DNA from: Roseinatronobacter ekhonensis
GTDB taxonomy: Bacteria; Pseudomonadota; Alphaproteobacteria; Rhodobacterales; Rhodobacteraceae
NCBI RefSeq assembly: GCF_900499075.1
Contig: NZ_UIHC01000010.1
Span: 41,807 to 105,806 of the forward strand
Reading direction: 5' to 3'
DNA length: 64,000 nt
Below, piece after piece: positions 44,854-52,876 of the stretch; the first letter of the stretch is position 1; every line of letters starts with the position of its first letter. Both the position numbers and the translations under genes were made by a program. The notes under the pieces were generated by a model that had not been told where the DNA came from, made no database searches, and saw nothing but the letters and a program-made list of their open reading frames with translations.

Positions 44854-45891
44854 TCAGCCGGTTGCCAAGGTATCTATCAGCCCGCGCATGTCCGCGGGCA
44901 GCGGCGCATGAAATTCCATCATATCGCCCGTATCTGGATGCTCGAAGCCCAAGGTTTCGGCATGGAGCGCCTGACGGGGAAAGCCCGCCACTGCCGCCAC
45001 GGCCTGCGGCCCGACCGCCGCGTCGCTCAGCTTGCGCCGCCCGCCATAAACCGGATCGCCCACCAGCCCGTGGCCCGCATGGGCCAGATGCACCCGAATC
45101 TGATGCGTGCGCCCGGTTTCCAGCCAGCACTCCAGCAGTGCCAGCGCAGGCGGGGTGCCGTAGCTTTGCAGCACACGCGCGCGGGTTATGGCATGTCGCC
45201 CGTTCGCCCACACGACGGCCTGTTTTTGCCGGTCCGTGCGATGGCGCGCCAGTTGCGAGGTGATTTTCAGGATATTCCCAGCCTCGAAGCTGGTCCCGCG
45301 CACGCCGCGCAGGCGCGGATCGCCCGCATCCGGCAGGCCATGCGCTAGCGCCATGTAGCGCCGCATCACGCTGTGGCGTTCGAATTGCGCGGCAAGGTGA
45401 TGATGGGCATGGTCGGATTTTGCCACCACCAGCAGTCCCGAGGTATCCTTGTCGATGCGGTGGACAATACCGGGCCGCTTCTCTCCGCCAATGCCCGACA
45501 GGCTGTCGGCGCAATGATGCAGCAGCGCGTTCACAAGTGTCCCGTCGGGCGATCCGGGGGCGGGGTGCACCACCATCCCAGCCGGTTTGTTGACCACAAC
45601 CAGCGCGTCATCCTCGTAAACAATATCGAGCGCGATGTCCTGCGCCACGGTTTCCACATCGGATGCCGCCTCGACCCGCAGCACCAATACATCCCCCTCG
45701 GCGACCTTGGCGCGCGGATCATCCGTGACCGTCCCGTCGCGCCAGACACAGCCCTCGGCAATCATCCGCATCAGCCGCGAACGTGATAGCGCCGCTTCTT
45801 CTGGCACATCGCGCGCCAAAGCCTTATCAAGCCGGGCAGGCGGGTCCGCCGCGATCACGACCCGCAATTCGGTGAAAGGTGCCTTGGCCAT
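44854..45891 (-). CDS. RluA-family (RluD-like) 23S rRNA pseudouridine synthase
   Basis: 345-residue protein: an N-terminal S4 RNA-binding domain (about 18-80, LSRSRLMRMIAEGCVWRDG) and a catalytic domain with HRIDKDTSGLL, where Asp147 is the nucleophile. LLECWLETGRTHQIRVHLAHAGHGLVGDPVYG is the conserved C-terminal part. RluD is the likeliest identity, although RluC cannot be excluded. GGAGG lies 7 bases upstream of the ATG. The start codon overlaps that of the divergent DUF6476 gene within the same CATG. Confidence 0.92.
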   Translation of the reverse strand: MAKAPFTELRVVIAADPPARLDKALARDVPEEAALSRSRLMRMIAEGCVWRDGTVTDDPRAKVAEGDVLVLRVEAASDVETVAQDIALDIVYEDDALVVVNKPAGMVVHPAPGSPDGTLVNALLHHCADSLSGIGGEKRPGIVHRIDKDTSGLLVVAKSDHAHHHLAAQFERHSVMRRYMALAHGLPDAGDPRLRGVRGTSFEAGNILKITSQLARHRTDRQKQAVVWANGRHAITRARVLQSYGTPPALALLECWLETGRTHQIRVHLAHAGHGLVGDPVYGGRRKLSDAAVGPQAVAAVAGFPRQALHAETLGFEHPDTGDMMEFHAPLPADMRGLIDTLATG

Positions 45892-46207
45892 GTCATTGCC
45901 TCCAGACGATCAACAAGACGATCAAGACGCTGCCATGCCCCCCGATGTCCGCTTCGTCAAGCGCTTGGTCGTGGTCTTGACCACCGTCATGATCGCGGGT
46001 CTGGTGCTGATCGCGGGGCTTTTGGTGGTCCGCATCACCCAGGTGCCCGCGCCCCTTGCCATGCCCGACAGCCTTGATCTACCTGCAGGCACGACACCCG
46101 AAGCCGTGACCCTCGCGCGCGATTGGGTTCTGGTGCTGTCAGGCACCGAAATTCTGCTCTTCGACCGGGCATCTGGCGCGCTCGCCCATCGCATCGCACT
46201 GCCCTGA
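45890..46207 (+). CDS. DUF6476-like single-pass membrane protein
   Basis: 105-residue protein with a charged acidic N-terminus, one transmembrane helix (about 26-48, VVVLTTVMIAGLVLIAGLL) and a C-terminal periplasmic domain (LARDWVLVLSGTEILLFDRASG). I recall this family (DUF6476) from the same position next to rluD in Rhodobacteraceae. The AAAGGTG ribosome binding site lies inside the rluD-like coding sequence. Function unknown. Confidence 0.75.
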   Translation: MSLPPDDQQDDQDAAMPPDVRFVKRLVVVLTTVMIAGLVLIAGLLVVRITQVPAPLAMPDSLDLPAGTTPEAVTLARDWVLVLSGTEILLFDRASGALAHRIALP

Positions 46208-46321
46208 TCCTTTCATCTTGCCCCAAATACTCACTGTTGGCCCGTAAACCACGCGCGCAACAGCGGCATTGAAGCGCTGGGCGTGGCCCACTAGCATGGT
46301 GAAAACACACCCGGAGGATTC

Positions 46322-47158
46322 ATGAGCCGCACCATCACCCAAACCATCGGCGAGGCACAGGTCAGCATCATCACCGATGGCGCCACGACCTTCACGCCCG
46401 ACCTGTTCCCCGAAACCGACGCAGCCCAGATCGGCGCGCTTCTGGCAGAGGCGGGGACCGACCAGATCGCCACGAATTTCAACGCGGTGCTGATCCGCAT
46501 GGGTGGGCGCACCATTCTGGCAGATGCTGGCCCGCGCGACCTGTTCGGGCCGAGTTGCGGGTTCCTGGCCGAGGGGCTGGCCGAACTGGGTGTCGCGCCC
46601 GAAGACGTGGACACACTGCTCGCCACCCATTTGCACCCCGACCATGTCGCGGGGATGATCACGCCCGGCGGGGCGGCGGTTTTCCCCAACGCGACCTTGC
46701 ACGTGACAGAGGCCGACCGCGCCTTCTGGTCCGATGACGCGCATTTCCAGCGTGCTTTGTCGGGGATTGCCGATTGGGCGAAGCTGGCGCAGGCGGTGCT
46801 GGCGGCGTACGACGACCGGCTGGTGATGGCGCGGGACGGGTCAGAGGCTGCTCCGGGCCTCAGCTTCATGGACCTGCCGGGCCACACGCCGGGCCATGCC
46901 GGATGGCGGCTTGAGTCTGCGGGCGAAATGCTCATCCACGCTGGCGACATCGTCCACGCCCCGGCGCTGCAACTCGCGGACCCGACTGTGGCGATTTCCT
47001 TCGACATCGACATGAACACCGCCCGCGACACGCGGCGGCAGCTTCTGGAAGAGATCTACGCCGACAAGGCTCTGTTCACCGGCGGCCACTTCCTGTCGCC
47101 CGCGTTCAACCGGCTGAAGCGCGAAGGGATCGGCTTCAAGCTGGTGCCCGGGGTGTGA
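46322..47158 (+). CDS. MBL-fold metallo-hydrolase
   Basis: 278-residue metallo-beta-lactamase-fold protein with the zinc motif HLHPDH at 103-108, LPGHTPGHAGW, the bridging Asp in HAGDIVHA, and a final GGHF. It resembles the group with quorum-quenching lactonases and other small hydrolases, but the substrate cannot be assigned. No signal peptide. CGGAGG precedes the ATG. It lies directly before the low-G+C DUF2971 gene. Confidence 0.88.
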   Translation: MSRTITQTIGEAQVSIITDGATTFTPDLFPETDAAQIGALLAEAGTDQIATNFNAVLIRMGGRTILADAGPRDLFGPSCGFLAEGLAELGVAPEDVDTLLATHLHPDHVAGMITPGGAAVFPNATLHVTEADRAFWSDDAHFQRALSGIADWAKLAQAVLAAYDDRLVMARDGSEAAPGLSFMDLPGHTPGHAGWRLESAGEMLIHAGDIVHAPALQLADPTVAISFDIDMNTARDTRRQLLEEIYADKALFTGGHFLSPAFNRLKREGIGFKLVPGV

Positions 47159-47215
47159 GGTTTCATGCAGAGCGCCAGTGCCGCCGCGCCGGGTGGCGGG
47201 TTTGAGCCCGCAGCG

Positions 47216-47275
47216 GTCATTGATTTTGTCATCAACCTAACGGACACTTTGGTTTTGCGGGTATGCATCAATGAC
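47216..47275. repeat. 9-bp perfect inverted repeat upstream of the DUF2971 gene
   Basis: GTCATTGAT (47216-47224) and ATCAATGAC (47267-47275) are perfect inverted repeats 42 bases apart in the 155-base gap between the metallo-hydrolase and DUF2971 genes. It could be an operator pair, an RNA stem or a remnant of the event that brought in the low-G+C gene. Confidence 0.4.
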
Positions 47276-47313
47276 GTTGGTGCCGTTGGTCTCTCGAAAA
47301 GGGAACGCGATTG

Positions 47314-48216
47314 ATGACAGGCGATAGGGCGTTGTTTCATTACTGCAGCACACAGACCGGATTCGCCATACTCCAGAAACGAGAATTTAGGCTTTCGGCT
47401 CTGTCTTCTGCGAACGATACACTTGAAGGTCGAGTGCTCGGTCGAGTATTTGCTCAGCTTCTGCGCGAGACTGACCTGCCGCCAGAACTGGTAGATGTTG
47501 CATCAATAATTGTAGAGGGATACCCCGATTCTACTGAAGGCTTTGCTTTCTGCCTTTCAGAAAAGGGCGACCTATTGAGCCAATGGCGCTCCTATGGTCG
47601 CGACGGGTCTGGGATAGCTATTGGGTTTTCGCCCGATGTTCTCGTGAAGGACTTTGGTGACGTTAACTTTGGGGCGAATCTCTATGAGATGGTCAAGGTA
47701 GAGTATGGGGCAAAAGGTATAAAAAGTTCTCTCAAATCAATTGCAGACTCGGTGGGAGCAGAGTTCACAAAGTTCGGAGTTTTTGCTCGTCTCAAAGATG
47801 GAATCACAAAAGAGCGTGCTTTGCTGATGCTTGCTGATCGCGAGCGAGAAGCAAAGGTATTCGAAAGCGCGAATGATAACGCATCCGAGCTTCTAGCTAG
47901 ATTATTGAAATCTCTGGCACCGCTTCATTTCCAGATATACGGAACAAAGCCAGAGCATTTCCATGAGGAATGTGAGTGGCGTTTGCTTCGCTATCGCCAC
48001 AAAGTTGCGTTGCCAGACATCGAGTATTTTGCGGATGAACACTCGATTCGACCTTATATCACAGCCCTCATTGCAGACCCTGCCAGTAAAGTGATTGAGG
48101 AAGTCATACTTGGCCCCAAGCACCGAACGAATCTAGAATGGATGCGGGCATTTTTGACATCAGTAGGGTTGTCACATGTTCGGGTGAGCCGTTCTGCAAT
48201 CGAAAGCTACAGGTGA
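47314..48216 (+). CDS. DUF2971 domain protein, compositionally foreign
   Basis: 300-residue protein with the DUF2971 pattern: N-terminal LFHYCSTQTGFAILQ, FAFCLSEKGDLLSQWRSYG, GIAIGFSP, and HEECEWRLLRYR near the C-terminus. It has no signal peptide or membrane helix. By eye the gene is about half G+C (individual lines 43-50%), against roughly two thirds in its neighbours, and uses A/T-ending codons freely, so it was probably acquired by transfer. The start is ATG 47314 or the adjacent TTG 47311, with AAAAGGG upstream. A terminator follows at 48342. DUF2971 genes are often found in accessory regions; a defence-type role is speculation. Confidence 0.82.
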   Translation: MTGDRALFHYCSTQTGFAILQKREFRLSALSSANDTLEGRVLGRVFAQLLRETDLPPELVDVASIIVEGYPDSTEGFAFCLSEKGDLLSQWRSYGRDGSGIAIGFSPDVLVKDFGDVNFGANLYEMVKVEYGAKGIKSSLKSIADSVGAEFTKFGVFARLKDGITKERALLMLADREREAKVFESANDNASELLARLLKSLAPLHFQIYGTKPEHFHEECEWRLLRYRHKVALPDIEYFADEHSIRPYITALIADPASKVIEEVILGPKHRTNLEWMRAFLTSVGLSHVRVSRSAIESYR

Positions 48217-48335
48217 ATTCTCCGTAGACGAAACGGTGCCTACCCAAAAAAGAACTTACAGCAGCTTGTCCGCATAGCTGCCATCCAACTCCGAACAATT
48301 TCCCGGCCCGGTTAACAGCCGCGCTCTGCGCGGCC

Positions 48336-48467
48336 CGGGCAGCGCCCGACCGCCCCGGGGGCGGGCGCTTTTGCGCCGTCTGCGCGGGGATCAAGGGCGG
48401 GAGAGGCTGCGCCATAAAGTGGCGACCACCGATGCAGCACGCGCCCACCCGCGGTCGGGCGCTGCCC
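48336..48467. repeat. 18-bp perfect inverted repeat before selD fusion
   Basis: The arm at 48336-48353 begins CGGGCAGCGCCCG and the arm at 48450-48467 is its exact reverse complement, with 96 bases between. The first arm overlaps the terminator stem at 48342, so two alternative foldings are possible. Confidence 0.6.
48342..48372 (+). terminator. Rho-independent terminator after the DUF2971 gene
   Basis: GCGCCCG (48342-48348) pairs with CGGGCGC (48362-48368), with further G-C pairs possible inside the loop, followed directly by TTTT. It lies 126 bases past the DUF2971 stop codon. Confidence 0.7.
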
Positions 48468-48548
48468 GCCATCCCCATCTTGTGACATTCCGCCCCTCGC
48501 ATATGTCCCCCCATCCGCGTAAGCAGGGGCAAAGCCAAGGGGCCACAG

Positions 48549-50693
48549 ATGCAGCCAGACTACCCGAAAACCCGTGACATCCTGCTCATCGGCGGTGGTC
48601 ATGCCCATGCGCTTGTCTTGCGCAAATGGGGGATGAAGCCCATGGCGGGGGTGCGCCTGCGGGTCATCACCCCCAGCCCCATTGCGCCTTATACCGGCAT
48701 GCTGCCGGGGGCCATCGCGGGGCATTACACCATTGACGAGATCATGATCGACCTTGTCCGCCTGTGCCGATTCGCGGGGGCAGAGGTGATCCTCGACAAG
48801 GCGGTGGGCCTCGACCCCGTGGCCAAGACCGTCACGCTAGCCAGCGAGCGGCAGGTCGCGTTCGACATTGCGTCCATCGACATTGGCATCACCTCCGACC
48901 TGCCGCAGACCGCAGGGTTCACCGACCACGGCGTCAGCGCGAAACCCTTGGGGGGCTATGCAGCGAAGTGGGAGGCGTTCTTGCAAACCGCGCCACAGGC
49001 CCCGAACCTTGTCATTATCGGCGGTGGCGTCGGCGGCGTGGAACTGGCGCTGGCCCAAGCCTACCGGATGCAGCAGACCGGCCGCCGCCCCACCATCACG
49101 GTCGTCGACCGCAACGCCCAGCCCTTGGGCAATATGGGCCTCAAAGCGCGCGCGGGCATGGTGGACGCCATGCGCCGCTACGGTGTGGGCCTGCATCTGA
49201 ACGCATCCCCCGCGCGGATCGGCGCGGATGCGGTGGAGCTGAGCGACGGCACGCGGCTGCCGTCGGATTTCACGCTATCCGTGGCCGGCTCACGCCCGCA
49301 GGACTGGCTGCAAGACACCGGGCTGGACCTGGAGGACGGGTTCATCAAGGTCGGCCCGACGCTCGAATCCTCTGCCCGCGATATTTTCGCGGTCGGCGAT
49401 TGCGCGCATCTGAGCCATGCACCGCGCCCCAAAGCGGGCGTTTTCGCGGTGCGCGAGGCGCCCTACCTGTATGACAACCTGCGCGCGCGGGCTTCGGGCG
49501 CGCCCCTGCGCCGCTACCAGCCACAGCGGGACTATCTGAAACTGGCGTCCTTGGGTGACAAGCGCGCCTTGGCCGAGAAATTCGGGCTGCGCAGTGGCGG
49601 CGAATGGCTGTGGTGGCTGAAGGACAACATTGACGAACGCTTCATGGCCAAGTTTCGTGACTACCCGGCCATGCCCACACCCAAGCTGCCGGAGCCGCAC
49701 GCCAAAGGTTTGGCCGCCGCGATGGGCGCGAAACCGCTATGCGGTGGCTGCGGGTCGAAGCTGGGCGCGGGCGCGCTGGGGCGTGCGCTGGCGCGGTTGC
49801 CCCAGACAGACGCGGAGCGCACGCCCGGCGATGATGCTGCAGTGCTGCGCGGGCCGGATGGCGCGCAGGTTTTGTCGACCGACCATCTGCGCGGCTTTGT
49901 CAGCGACCCGTGGCGCATGGGGCAACTGGCGGCGATCCATGCGTTGGGTGATGTCTGGGCCATGGGGGCCACGGCGCAACTGGCGCTGGCGCAGATCATC
50001 CTGCCGCGCCTGTCGGAGGCCTTGGCAGAGCGGATGCTGGGGGAGATCCTTGACGGTGCGCAGTCCGTCTTTGGTCCGGCGGGGGCCCCGCTTGCGGGTG
50101 GCCACACGACCACGGGGGCCGAAATGGTGGTGGGCTTTGCCGTCACCGGCACCTGCACAGCGCCGGTGCCCAAGCGCGGGGCGCAGGTGGGCGACCGGCT
50201 TATTCTGACCAAGCCGTTGGGAAGCGGTATTATTCTGGCCGCAGAAATGCAGAATATTCGGCTGCGGACTGGCCTGTTGGGGCCGGTCTGGGCGGGCTGC
50301 ATCGACAGCATGGCCCGCCCCATGGCAGCAGATGCCACCCTGCTTGCACCCGTGGCGCGCGCGATGAGCGATGTCACCGGCTTCGGGCTGGCGGGGCATC
50401 TGTCAGAGATGCTGGGCGACGGCCTGACCGCCACGCTGGAGATGGACGCGCTGCCGGTCTTGAACGGTGCAGAGAAGCTGGCCGCACAGGGCGTGCGCTC
50501 TACGCTTGCACCTTCGAACCGCGCGGCCCTGCGCCCCGAATGGGATGGCCCCTTGGCCGATCTGCTGGTGGACCCGCAGACCTGTGGCGGACTGTTGGCC
50601 GCCGTGCCGCCAACGCAGGCCGAGGCGACGCTGGCACAGTTGCAGGCCGCACACGTGCCCGCGCGGATAATCGGCGCGGTGGTGGCCATATGA
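48549..50693 (+). CDS. selD: Fused FAD-dependent oxidoreductase and selenide, water dikinase (SelD)
   Basis: 714-residue two-domain protein. Residues 1-375 are an NDH-2/sulfide:quinone-reductase-like flavoprotein with FAD motif ILLIGGGHAHAL (11-22), a second dinucleotide motif LVIIGGGVGGVELA (154-167) and IFAVGDCAHL. Residues about 385-714 are SelD, making selenophosphate from selenide and ATP: CGGCGSK places Cys401 and Lys404 like the catalytic Cys17/Lys20 of E. coli SelD, followed by PGDDAAVL and AAIHALGDVWAMGA. The SelD active site is Cys, not selenocysteine. The flavin half may supply reduced selenium. It overlaps the next gene by ATGA. No selA, selB, tRNA-Sec or selU is in the window. 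Confidence 0.92.
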   Translation: MQPDYPKTRDILLIGGGHAHALVLRKWGMKPMAGVRLRVITPSPIAPYTGMLPGAIAGHYTIDEIMIDLVRLCRFAGAEVILDKAVGLDPVAKTVTLASERQVAFDIASIDIGITSDLPQTAGFTDHGVSAKPLGGYAAKWEAFLQTAPQAPNLVIIGGGVGGVELALAQAYRMQQTGRRPTITVVDRNAQPLGNMGLKARAGMVDAMRRYGVGLHLNASPARIGADAVELSDGTRLPSDFTLSVAGSRPQDWLQDTGLDLEDGFIKVGPTLESSARDIFAVGDCAHLSHAPRPKAGVFAVREAPYLYDNLRARASGAPLRRYQPQRDYLKLASLGDKRALAEKFGLRSGGEWLWWLKDNIDERFMAKFRDYPAMPTPKLPEPHAKGLAAAMGAKPLCGGCGSKLGAGALGRALARLPQTDAERTPGDDAAVLRGPDGAQVLSTDHLRGFVSDPWRMGQLAAIHALGDVWAMGATAQLALAQIILPRLSEALAERMLGEILDGAQSVFGPAGAPLAGGHTTTGAEMVVGFAVTGTCTAPVPKRGAQVGDRLILTKPLGSGIILAAEMQNIRLRTGLLGPVWAGCIDSMARPMAADATLLAPVARAMSDVTGFGLAGHLSEMLGDGLTATLEMDALPVLNGAEKLAAQGVRSTLAPSNRAALRPEWDGPLADLLVDPQTCGGLLAAVPPTQAEATLAQLQAAHVPARIIGAVVAI

Positions 50694-51067
50694 AGGGCCG
50701 ACGGATGCAAACAGCCTTTGGCGCGCTCAAACGCCTGTGGCGCCGTGCGCCGGTCCTGACCATGGCCATGGCGCTGGCGCTGGTGCTGGCGACGGTTTTC
50801 GCGTTGCGCCTTGGCATCGCGGTGCTGCATTGGAACGCCGCCCCGACCGACCCGGAACTGGCTGGCTGGATGACCCCGCGCTTCGTGGCGCATTCGTGGA
50901 AGGTACCGCCAGAGGTGATCTTGCAAAGCCTGACGCTGGAGCCGGACGGCTCTGGTCGCCGGATCACCTTGGCGGAACTTGCGCAGGCACGCAGCACGCC
51001 GCTGCCGGTGCTGCTAGAGCACTTGCAAGCTGATATCGCCGAGCACCGCGCAGGCCATGGATCATGA
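50690..51067 (+). CDS. Small membrane-anchored hypothetical protein
   Basis: 125-residue protein with a basic N-terminus, one transmembrane helix (about 22-44, VLTMAMALALVLATVFALRLG) and a C-terminal domain predicted to face the periplasm (AGWMTPRFVAHSWKVPPEVIL). I do not recognise a family. It overlaps selD by ATGA at its start and the DedA gene by ATGA at its end, so the three are translationally coupled; a role linked to selenium or to the DedA transporter is inference. Confidence 0.78.
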   Translation: MKGRRMQTAFGALKRLWRRAPVLTMAMALALVLATVFALRLGIAVLHWNAAPTDPELAGWMTPRFVAHSWKVPPEVILQSLTLEPDGSGRRITLAELAQARSTPLPVLLEHLQADIAEHRAGHGS

Positions 51068-51669
51068 GCGATACGCTTCTCGCATTGGTCTCGACCTACG
51101 GGCTTTGGATCGTGGTCGCGTCGGTTTTCCTGTCCTGCCTTGCGGTTCCGATTCCAAGTTCGCTTGTTATGCTTGCAGCGGGTGCCTTTGCCGCATCCGA
51201 GGATTTCGTGCTGTGGCAGGTGCTGGCCTGTAGCTGGTCTGCTGCGATTCTGGGCGATCAGGCCGGCTACCAGTTGGGCCGCATTGGCGGGCCGCCTTTG
51301 CTGGAACGGCTGGCAAGAGGGCGCAGCCGCGCACGGCTGATCGCAACAGCCCGCCAGATGGTGCACCGTCACGGTCCGGTCGGGGTGTTTCTGTCGCGCT
51401 GGCTGTTTTCGCCTTTGGGGCCGTGGGTGAACCTGATCGCGGGGGCAGCGGGTCTGCCGCGCGGGCGGTTCACCTTGTGGGACGTGATGGGCGAGGCGGT
51501 CTGGGTCGCGCTCTATGTCGGGCTGGGCTATGCTTTCGCCGCGCGGCTGGATGCGCTGACAGAGATCGTGACGGAATGGTCGGGGCTTGTGGCCTCGGTC
51601 GGGTTGGGCCTTTTGGTTGCCGGTTTGCTTATGCGGCGCGTGCGGCGGCGGTGGCGCTTGCCCCGTTAA
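51064..51669 (+). CDS. DedA family membrane protein
   Basis: 201-residue polytopic protein of the DedA/SNARE-associated family, with the conserved PIPSSLVMLAAGAFAA segment, GDQAGYQLGRIGG, and SRWLFSPLGPWVNLIAGAAGLPRGRF, where the Arg in SRW is characteristic. DedA proteins include undecaprenyl-phosphate and phospholipid translocases and possible selenite uptake proteins; the position behind selD makes a selenium-related transport role worth considering. The last 4 bases overlap the convergent GNAT gene. Confidence 0.88.
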   Translation: MSDTLLALVSTYGLWIVVASVFLSCLAVPIPSSLVMLAAGAFAASEDFVLWQVLACSWSAAILGDQAGYQLGRIGGPPLLERLARGRSRARLIATARQMVHRHGPVGVFLSRWLFSPLGPWVNLIAGAAGLPRGRFTLWDVMGEAVWVALYVGLGYAFAARLDALTEIVTEWSGLVASVGLGLLVAGLLMRRVRRRWRLPR

Positions 51670-52172
51670 CTCAGGTCGCGTCGCAGCACCGCATTGGGGT
51701 AGGTTTGCCCGTCCAGAACAAACTGCGTCCGCCCTGCGACGCTGAATCCATGGGCTGTATAAAAACCCTGTGCGCGTTGGTTCTCGCAATTCACCGTCAG
51801 CCAGAGCACGGGGCTTGATCGGCCCGCTGCGAGAGACACGGCATGCGACAGCAAGGCACGCCCGATCCCTTGGCCTTGGAGCGGTGGTCGAATGTAGAGC
51901 GTGGCCAGCTCGGTTCCAACGCACCCCGCGATCGGAGAGCTTTGACCGTGTTTCAGGCGGATATAGCCCGTCACGCCGGTATCGTCCTCGGACAGAACCA
52001 ACTGATCGGTTGCAATGGCGCAGGCAAAACTGTCGGGGCTGAATTTATCCAAGACGTATTCGGCAAACGGTTTGGAAAGACCTCTGGAAATATAGGTGGT
52101 CAACCAGACCTCGACCGACAAAGCGGCCAGACAGGATGCGTCGCAGGCGCGGGCAGGGCGCAGGCGCACCAA
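51666..52172 (-). CDS. GNAT family N-acetyltransferase
   Basis: 168-residue GNAT protein. The acetyl-CoA loop is LQGQGIGRALLSHAV (about 98-112), preceded by the strand ELATLYIRPP and followed by NCENQRAQGFYTAHGF. Translation starts at TTG 52172 or GTG 52169, only a few bases after the phoB stop codon, so it is probably expressed with phoUB. The substrate is unknown; phosphate limitation may induce it. Confidence 0.85.
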   Translation of the reverse strand: MVRLRPARACDASCLAALSVEVWLTTYISRGLSKPFAEYVLDKFSPDSFACAIATDQLVLSEDDTGVTGYIRLKHGQSSPIAGCVGTELATLYIRPPLQGQGIGRALLSHAVSLAAGRSSPVLWLTVNCENQRAQGFYTAHGFSVAGRTQFVLDGQTYPNAVLRRDLS

Positions 52173-52178
52173 GCCCGT

Positions 52179-52871
52179 TCACCCCATCGCATAACCCGCG
52201 CCGCGCACGGTGCGGATCGGGTCTTCGCCACCCTGCGACAGAAGCGTCTTGCGCAGGCGACCGACATGCACATCCACCGTGCGCGTGTCGATATAGATGT
52301 CGCGGCCCCAGACACGGTCCAGCAGCGCCTCGCGGGTCCAGACCTTGCCGGGGCGTTCCATCAGCGCGCCCAGCAGGCGGAATTCGGTTGGCCCCAGATG
52401 CAGCACTTGCTCGCCCCGCGTCACCCTGTGGCTGTCGGGGTCCAGACGGATATCGCCGACTTCCAACGCTTGGCCGGTTGCGGTCGGGCGCAGGCGGCGC
52501 AGGTTGGCGCGGACGCGCGCGATCAACTCGGCCACCGAATAGGGTTTGACAATGTAGTCATCCGCGCCGGTTTCCAGCCCCCGCACGCGGTCGGATTCTT
52601 CGGATCGGGCAGACACCATGATGATCGCCGCATCGCGCCCCGACGGTGTCGCCTTGAGTTGGCGGCACACTTCCAGCCCCGACAGGCGCGGCAGCATCCA
52701 GTCCAGCAAGATCACGTCCGGCCCTTGTTCGGCTACCGCCAGAAGCGCCTCGTCACCGTCCTTGGCGGTGACAACGCGGAACCCGGCAGCTTTCAGGTTG
52801 TAGCTGAGTAGGGCAAGCTGGGCGACCTCGTCATCGACGATCAGCACCAGCGGCGTGTCTGCATCTGCCAT
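52179..52871 (-). CDS. phoB: Phosphate regulon response regulator PhoB
   Basis: 230-residue OmpR-type regulator. The receiver domain has acidic IVDDE (11-15), phospho-acceptor Asp57 in LLDWMLPRLSG and Lys in DDYIVKPYS. The DNA-binding domain has LGPTEFRLLGALMERPG and DTRTVDVHVGRLRKTL. With PhoR it activates phosphate-starvation genes at PHO boxes. It lies 5 bases after phoU and before a GNAT gene in one leftward transcript. Confidence 0.96.
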   Translation of the reverse strand: MADADTPLVLIVDDEVAQLALLSYNLKAAGFRVVTAKDGDEALLAVAEQGPDVILLDWMLPRLSGLEVCRQLKATPSGRDAAIIMVSARSEESDRVRGLETGADDYIVKPYSVAELIARVRANLRRLRPTATGQALEVGDIRLDPDSHRVTRGEQVLHLGPTEFRLLGALMERPGKVWTREALLDRVWGRDIYIDTRTVDVHVGRLRKTLLSQGGEDPIRTVRGAGYAMG

Positions 52872-52876
52872 CTGTG

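Larger units (their letters stand above)
48217..48548. other. 332-bp gap with terminator and long inverted repeat
   Basis: No supported gene. It holds a small hairpin GCCGCGC-TCT-GCGCGGC (48318-48334), a rho-independent terminator (48342-48372), and an 18-bp perfect inverted repeat whose arms are 48336-48353 and 48450-48467. The composition switches from A+T-rich near the DUF2971 gene to very G+C-rich from about 48300. Confidence 0.6.

Noticed and set aside
49661..51924. Two long minus-strand frames (49661-50926 and 50500-51924)
   Set aside because: They lie opposite selD, the small membrane gene and dedA, which are linked by ATGA overlaps. Their translations are Pro/Arg/Ser-rich and without family features.
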